This document shows, piece by piece, positions 58,438 through 64,000 of a stretch of 64,000 nucleotides of DNA (its first letter is position 1; every line of letters begins with the position of its first letter). The translations under genes and the position numbers were made by a program. Source of the stretch: Aulostomus chinensis (lineage: Eukaryota > Chordata > Actinopteri > Syngnathiformes > Aulostomidae); NCBI GenBank assembly GCA_037954235.1, contig JBBMOA010000015.1:27096569-27160568 (forward strand). Direction: 5' to 3'. The notes beneath the pieces were generated by a model. That model saw only the letters and a list, made by a program, of their open reading frames with translations. It did not search any database and had not been told where the DNA came from.

Positions 58438-60805
58438 CAGTGGTCCCCAACCACCGGACCAGTACCAGTCCGTGGATCAATTGGTACCGGGCCGCACAAG
58501 AAATAATGAGTTCTGTTTTATTTATTATCCGTGTCTGAACGATCTTTTTTTTAATCTTTTATTTTGAAAATCTCCCGGTTACATCCTGGTCACTTCAGTG
58601 CGAAACTTTAGCCCTCAAGCTAGCAAAATGAGTGAGAGACAGGCGACCTTAGAAAATTTCTTTGCGGAGGGGAAAAATCTCAGTGAAGCCTACGACTTTC
58701 AAGAAAAGCAAAGCTTTTAACAGGCAATACCATGAGTCCTACTTGAAATACCGATTTATCGCTACAGGCGATTCCCACGCACCAAGTCCGCTCTGTATAA
58801 TATGCGCCGATCAGCTCTCTAATGAGGCAATGAAACCTTCAAAACTGCTTCGCCACTTGGTGACTAAGCACCCTGGATTAAAAGACAAGCCCGCGGAGTA
58901 TTTTGAAAGAAAAAAACAGGAACACGAAGGACAGAAAAAATTACTGAGGGCCACCACATCAATAAATGCGAATGCACTGAGAGCATCATACTTGGTGGCT
59001 AACCGTATTGCTAAAGCTAAAACGCCACTCGCTATCGGTGAAGAATTGATCCTCCACTAAAGACATTTGCCGTGAACTTCTAGGAGAGGCTGCAGTTAAA
59101 CAGATAGCGCAGGCGCCTCTGTCGGCGAACACCGTGACTCGGCGCATTGAGGATATAGCCGAAGACATGGAGATTGTTGGAGAGGATTGCTCAATCACTG
59201 TGGTATGCACTCCAAGTTGACGAATGTACAGATATTGCCAACAAGGCAATACTGCTTGTTTATGTGCGATATCTTTATCAGGAGGATGTGCATGAGGACA
59301 TGTTATGCGCACTATCGTTGCCAACCAACACCGCAGCCGCAGAACTGTTCAAGTCGCTGGATGGTTACGTCAGGAAAACTGAAGTGGTCTCTTTGTGTCG
59401 GCATATGCACGGACGGAGCTGCTGCCGTGACCGGACGGGTGGTGGGTTTACCAGCTTGTATGAAGGAAGTTGCACCTGAGTGTGAATCGACGCATTGTAT
59501 CATTCACAGGGAAATGCTGGCAAACCGAAACACGCCACCAGAATTGAACAGCGTATTGAATGATGTGATTAAAGTTATTAACCACATCAAAGCGCACGCC
59601 ATTAACTCGCGCTTGTTTGAGCAGCTTTGTGAGGAGATGGACGCGGAGCACAGATGCCTTCTCTTATACACAGAAATAAGATGGTTATCCCGAGGGAAGT
59701 CGCTGGCCAGAGTGTTTGAATTACGAGAGCCGCTGCAAAGATTTCTCTCCGAAAAAAAGCCACCGCTGGCGGCACATTTCAGTGACAAAGAATGGATCGC
59801 AAAACTGTCTTACTTGTGCGACATATTCAACCTGCTCTATGAACTCAATCTGTCACTTCAGGGGAAGATGACAACTGTTTTCAGGTTGGCAGATAAAAGA
59901 GCGGCATTTAAAGACAAACTGGATTTGTGGGGACGGCGCGTGAGCAGGGGCATATTGGACATGTTGCAAACATTAGCGGGGATTTTGGGTGAGACTCAGC
60001 CTGAGCCTTCATTCTCCCAACTGGTGCAGGATCACCTGTCTTTGCTTTCAAAAGAGTTCGAGCTCTACTTCCCAAACACAAAGGACCCACGAACTGCCAA
60101 GGAATGGATCCGCGACCCATTTGTCCACAAACCCGGTGAATCCAGCATGTCAGTGCAAGAACAAGAGCAACTGCTGGAGATTGCGAATGACGGTGGCCTT
60201 AAAAGTACATTTGAGACGGCAACTCTGCCGGTGTTCTGGATCAAAGTCATGGCAGAATACCCAGAGATCGCCACCACAGCACTGAAAACCCTGTTGCCAT
60301 TTCCCACGTCCTATCTGTGTGAAGCAGGGTTTTCTGCAGTGACAGCGACCAAAACGAAGCATCAGAGTAGAATGGACATAAGCAACACACTTAGGGTGTC
60401 TTTGTCTCCAATTAACCCCCGATGGGACCGTCTTGTTGCACAGAAACAAGCACAGGGCTCCCACTGACTTAAGTGAGTTACATTTTTCATTCCCTTTATA
60501 TTCATTTTTTGTGGTTTATCTGTATCTTATTTTGGAATGTTTAATAATAATAATTCCAAAATATATTGAATAGGTATATTAAGAGAAAGAAATGTGCAAT
60601 TGCTGTTTTTTTCTTTGTTTTTTTGTAATTTATTTTGAGCGCTTTGAAGTTATACTCATGTTTTGTTGTTGGTTCAATATATAAGTAATAATATAATAAT
60701 AATAAGCCGCGAATAAAGTTGCATACGAGTGGATTCACGTTTATTATTATATTTACTGGGCCGCGGTAAAATTGTGAAGCGTTATGAAAAGGTTGGGGAC
60801 CACTG
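58438..60805 (+). mobile_element. hAT transposon (ZBED5-like), full length with TIRs and 8-bp target duplication
   Basis: The left terminus CAGTGGTCCCCAACC is the exact reverse complement of the right terminus GGTTGGGGACCACTG (15-bp TIRs). The flanking octamers are ACGTAGAC (58430-58437) and ATGTAGAC (60806-60813), 7 of 8 identical; the single difference is C/T at a CpG. An 8-bp duplication is the hallmark of hAT elements. The total length of 2368 bp fits one BED-finger transposase gene with short flanks. Confidence 0.93.
58628..60467 (+). pseudogene. hAT transposase (ZBED5-like), multiply frameshifted
   Basis: The likely start is ATG at 58628 (MSERQATLENFF). A frameshift near 58665-58690 leads to the next frame with the BED zinc finger: CIICADQL ... 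KLLRHLVTKHP. It breaks at ~59055 (…GEELIL), goes on as DICRELLGEAAV with TVTRRIEDIAEDME, shifts near 59172 to WYALQVDECTD, and shifts again near 59375. The rest (to TGA at 60465-60467) is one long clean frame. Catalytic residues are recognisable: D in QVDECTD, D in GICTDGAAA, CxxH in HCIIHRE, and E in TEIRWLSRG. The C-terminal hAT dimerisation segment LPFPTSYLCEAGFS is present. At least four frameshifts make it inactive, although residue conservation is high, so decay looks recent. ZBED5 is a host gene derived from this transposase group. Confidence 0.92.
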
Positions 60806-61048
60806 ATGTAGACAACGCTACTGACATGACTCAAATATGGGAGGAAGAGGAGAGCTTCTGTTTCACTGCATTGGCGTGATCAATTCATTCAGTTTGCTGT
60901 GTGCTGTTGAGGAGTGTGTGTATTTAAATACGAAAACAAAGCATGTATTGAGTGGAGAGGCAGACTGCTACCTCCATAACAACATGCTGTGGAACGTAAA
61001 TGCCCCACACTGACTGTCCATTTATATCGTCATTATTTACTTTTCATG
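60806..61048. other. Unique non-coding DNA
   Basis: Target-site duplication at 60806-60813, then no recognised feature. Confidence 0.5.
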
Positions 61049-61053
61049 TATTA

Positions 61054-61087
<34 letters not shown>

Positions 61088-61140
61088 GAGTCGTAGTCGT
61101 AGTACTACCAGTAGTAGTATTAGAAGTAGTAGTAGTAGGT
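61049..61140. repeat. (ATT)n then (GTA)n trinucleotide tract
   Basis: TTATTATTATTATTA passes into GTAGTAGTAG-type repeats. Confidence 0.93.
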
Positions 61141-64000
61141 GTGGTATTCTTCAGCTTCCTGGGCCCAAATATGTGTGTTATTTGTTTTGGGTTTTTCTTC
61201 CCCACACTGTCATGTATGTTATGTGATGGTGTCAAGGAATGTTCTGGATTGTTTCTTTCAATGTTTACTAAAAATACAGTTCAAACAAATAAATGGATAA
61301 ATGTAAATGGAGAAGTTGGTCAAAACCTCCTGAATTCCTGCTGTGAATTTCACAATTATTCGCCGTCTGCATCATCATTTCCTTGCTCATTCCCAGGTTG
61401 ACGGGGAATGACCCTTTTCCTGTTGCTTCGACTGTTCTTAGTGGTGAAATACGGTGAAGTGAGCACAGCAGAGAGACGATTTGATTTCCTTCTTTGACTA
61501 CAAGCTCCAAGGACAGTTCGTTGGGTTCCATCTGTGGAGGACTGAGGGATTACAGGGCTCCAGCTGGGCTGAGACCCACCAGCCAGCTCCCTTTGACTGG
61601 CAGCCGAACAGCAAAGCCAGTTAGCTTTCTTCTCTTCTTCTTCTCTGACTGAATCCTGCAGCCCCACTGGGGCTCCTCCAGAGAGGATGGAAGTGGGGTC
61701 ATACGAAGGATGAGAAGTCAAGTTTTCACAGCTACTAGACCTCCTGCCTTCTCAGACCCTGGAGAAATGGTTTGGATTCAACATGAAGAGAACTTGCTCT
61801 CTTGTGTGTTGGGTATGCAGGGGAGTGTGCTGTGATAGCTGCCCCCCGAGGGAGGTCATTGCCATAACTGTGGCAGTCCTGGATTCTCTGACCTAAGAAC
61901 AAAGCTGATGGTAGTTGGCTGAATCTGCAATGCTTGCATGGATTTGATGATTGACATGGCCTTTTGAAAGTGGCTAAACATGGCGTTTGTTTCCTGAAGT
62001 GAACAAATTAAGCCTAATAAATGCTTTTGAAACTATATGAGCAAAAAAGGTCCAAATGAAGGTTAGGCAGACAGCAGCATCATTAGCTGTAATAAAAATG
62101 TCCCATTCCCATTTAGCTTTTGCTGAGCTCTCAGGAACCCAATTCCCACAGCACAGATGAAATATTCACCGACGCTTTCCACTCAATTATGGTCAGTGTG
62201 CACTGTTTCCCTCGAGGTTTTGGTAGCGGGATTCTTCGCAGACTTTAAGCCCTGCCATCAGTTGCTCTGAGGCCAGCCAGCCCACCTTGTTCCTGCCTCA
62301 TTTTGACAGTAATGCCTGTCAGCGCCAGTGTAAACCCATCTGCCTGTCATACAGGGTCGATTCCACTCTAACCGCCGAGCTGAGAGCCTCCCTCCCCCAC
62401 CCAGAGAGAGAGAGAGCCTCACGCTTATCCTCCAAAGGCTCATCAGAGGGGATTTCGCATCTTTTGTGCACGTTGTCTCTCTCTCCCTCCTTTCTGTTTC
62501 ATTTTTGCTTTCTTTTTTCTGTGTGTTTCTCACCAACTGGTGGAGAAAGAATTCTTGATCCTCGATTGAAGGACCTGTCAGTAGTTCAGTCACACTAACA
62601 GTCATTGTTACTGTGCGAGGCCGCTGGGTTTTGGAGCGCCAAGGAGCTAATTGTGTTCTGGATCTAAAGGAACTACTTTATAGATACACACTAATGTCCA
62701 CTGATAACACCCAGATTAAAACTAGTGGAAAGAAGCAGTAGTTTCACGGAGGCATTAGCTTGAATGTGCACTCCACTGTTGCAGTTAAGAGTACCAGCTG
62801 TAAGCTACTTCCCATTAGGACTGAACGCCTGGGGGATTTGCTGAGCATGTGTTGGAGTGTTTGTCAGTGTGTTTACTGTCGACAAAACAGAATTCCAGTA
62901 ATACATCCAACCACTGGCCAGTACAAAGACTTGGCTACTGCATTTGGAGCTTTGACAGTCCAGCTGATTACACAGCACCACCAAGCAAAGAGCGAGAGTT
63001 CTTCCTCCTACCTTGTGCAACTCTTCCGTGAGTGAATATGGGAAATTGACTTATGAGACATCACAAACTGTCAACTCAAGTCAGCAGGAACATTCACTGC
63101 ATCCTCACGAATACAAAAAAAGTGCTTTCACAGTGTGATAGTACAATAGCGTGGTCACGCCATCAGACAGGAGGAAGGACCTATCAGAGTGGAGGATGAG
63201 ACTTGGCTCTTCTGTGCTGCTGGTTCAGGACAAGCTCTTCCTTTGAACAAATCCACTTTACAGAGAAAAGATGCAAGGCCAAAGTAAGTTAGTAGCATGG
63301 CAGAAACCCCCGCACACGGACTGTTCCAGTCAAGAATTTGTGCTTCTGTGACACCGTCTGTCCACTGTCTTAATTACTGTCCTTTGTGCCACAGTGACCT
63401 TGAGTCGGTAGAGGTTTGTCCTGTATGTGCAGTAATTCCTTAAAAGCCTCTATGAGGAGTCACACTAACAAAAACGAGGGATGACCGTCACCTCGACCTT
63501 ACAAAAGCCAGAGTGGACATTGGCTGTGAACTTGAGGAAATTCTCCTGAGCGCACTGAAATTATATATTGCGTCAACTGGAGCGGGAGATAAGGACGTGC
63601 GTACAGGTGGACCGACTGCAGCTGCTGCCAGCGGGGGAACGGCTCACTCAAGACGCCGGTCTGTTGTGTTTGAGTGTCACACTTTGTTGCAGACAGCCAC
63701 TGTTGTATAATTCTCATGCTAGAGAGGCTTAGCGCTCAACAAGCGACGCATCATCACCATTTTTATGGTGGTTGTGTGGAATCCCTGTGTAAAGTGATTC
63801 AGGGTGGAAGTCACACACTGAATGAATGGAGGAACAAAGTCCTGGGTCCTGTGAGGGGAGGCGACATAGTACACATGAGAGAAAGTCAGTTCCTTTGTAA
63901 CAGACACTGAAAGAACAGAGTCAGAGCAGGATGGTAACAATATGTCTGCTGAAGCTGGAGTGACGGTTTACCACCAACAAATCCAAACAAGAGATGCACC
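61141..64000. other. Unique non-coding DNA to the window end
   Basis: No gene supported. A minus-strand frame of 121 codons (61356-61721) is Ser/Arg/Glu-rich and has no motif. 62080-62260 has the look of possible conserved non-coding DNA. The last 1 kb has only short frames. Confidence 0.4.

Noticed and set aside
61356..61721. 121-codon minus-strand frame
   Set aside because: Ser/Arg/Glu-rich, no motif; likely chance.

Overview
The window looks like non-coding, repeat-rich nuclear DNA of a ray-finned (teleost) fish. The evidence is the mix of mobile elements: Penelope-like retroelements with a GIY-YIG domain, a ZBED5-like hAT transposon, APE-type and zf-RVT-type LINE fragments, and several short dispersed repeats I know from many fish genomes. 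There are also very many (CA)n/(GT)n tracts. I found no host gene exon that I can defend. Almost every long open frame here is either a decayed transposon protein or an artefact of a tandem array whose period is a multiple of 3.

Layout. 0-1.1 kb: 3' part of a Penelope-like element with an intact frame running off the left edge, followed by its tail. 1.8-2.5 kb: array of 9-bp units. 3.3-5.3 kb: an element bounded by a 13-bp inverted repeat and carrying 16 copies of a 71-bp unit. 5.3-7.0 kb: two LINE 3'-end fragments in opposite orientations. 7.2-7.6 kb: dispersed repeat copy A. 8.46-12.86 kb: a triplicated block, each block being a 9-bp-unit array plus a spacer of about 448 bp. 13-20 kb: unique DNA with microsatellites, dispersed repeat copy B fused to a GGAT array, and a 545-bp alternating purine-pyrimidine tract. 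20.5-22 kb: a pogo/mariner-like non-autonomous element inside an older MITE-like repeat. 22-37 kb: mostly unique DNA, with some stretches that look like conserved non-coding sequence. 37-38 kb: second Penelope-like copy, minus strand. 39.5-40.8 kb: CA-rich minisatellite. 41 kb: dispersed repeat copy D. 42-48 kb: unrecognised, possibly decayed transposon sequence, interrupted by a 3'-truncated LINE at 44.8-46.7 kb. 50.8-51.8 kb: third Penelope-like copy (reverse transcriptase part, a different lineage). 52.8-54.5 kb: telomere-like 15-bp repeat array. 58.4-60.8 kb: a complete but frameshifted hAT transposon with target-site duplication. 60.8-64 kb: unique DNA.

How it works together: there is no operon or pathway here. 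The window is a record of transposition followed by tandem amplification. The points most worth a second look are a hammerhead-ribozyme-like fold in the Penelope tail (intact in one copy, broken in another), the triplicated satellite block, the satellite-carrying inverted-repeat element, and the long Z-DNA-prone and G-quadruplex-prone arrays. I did not find a convincing new protein-coding system.
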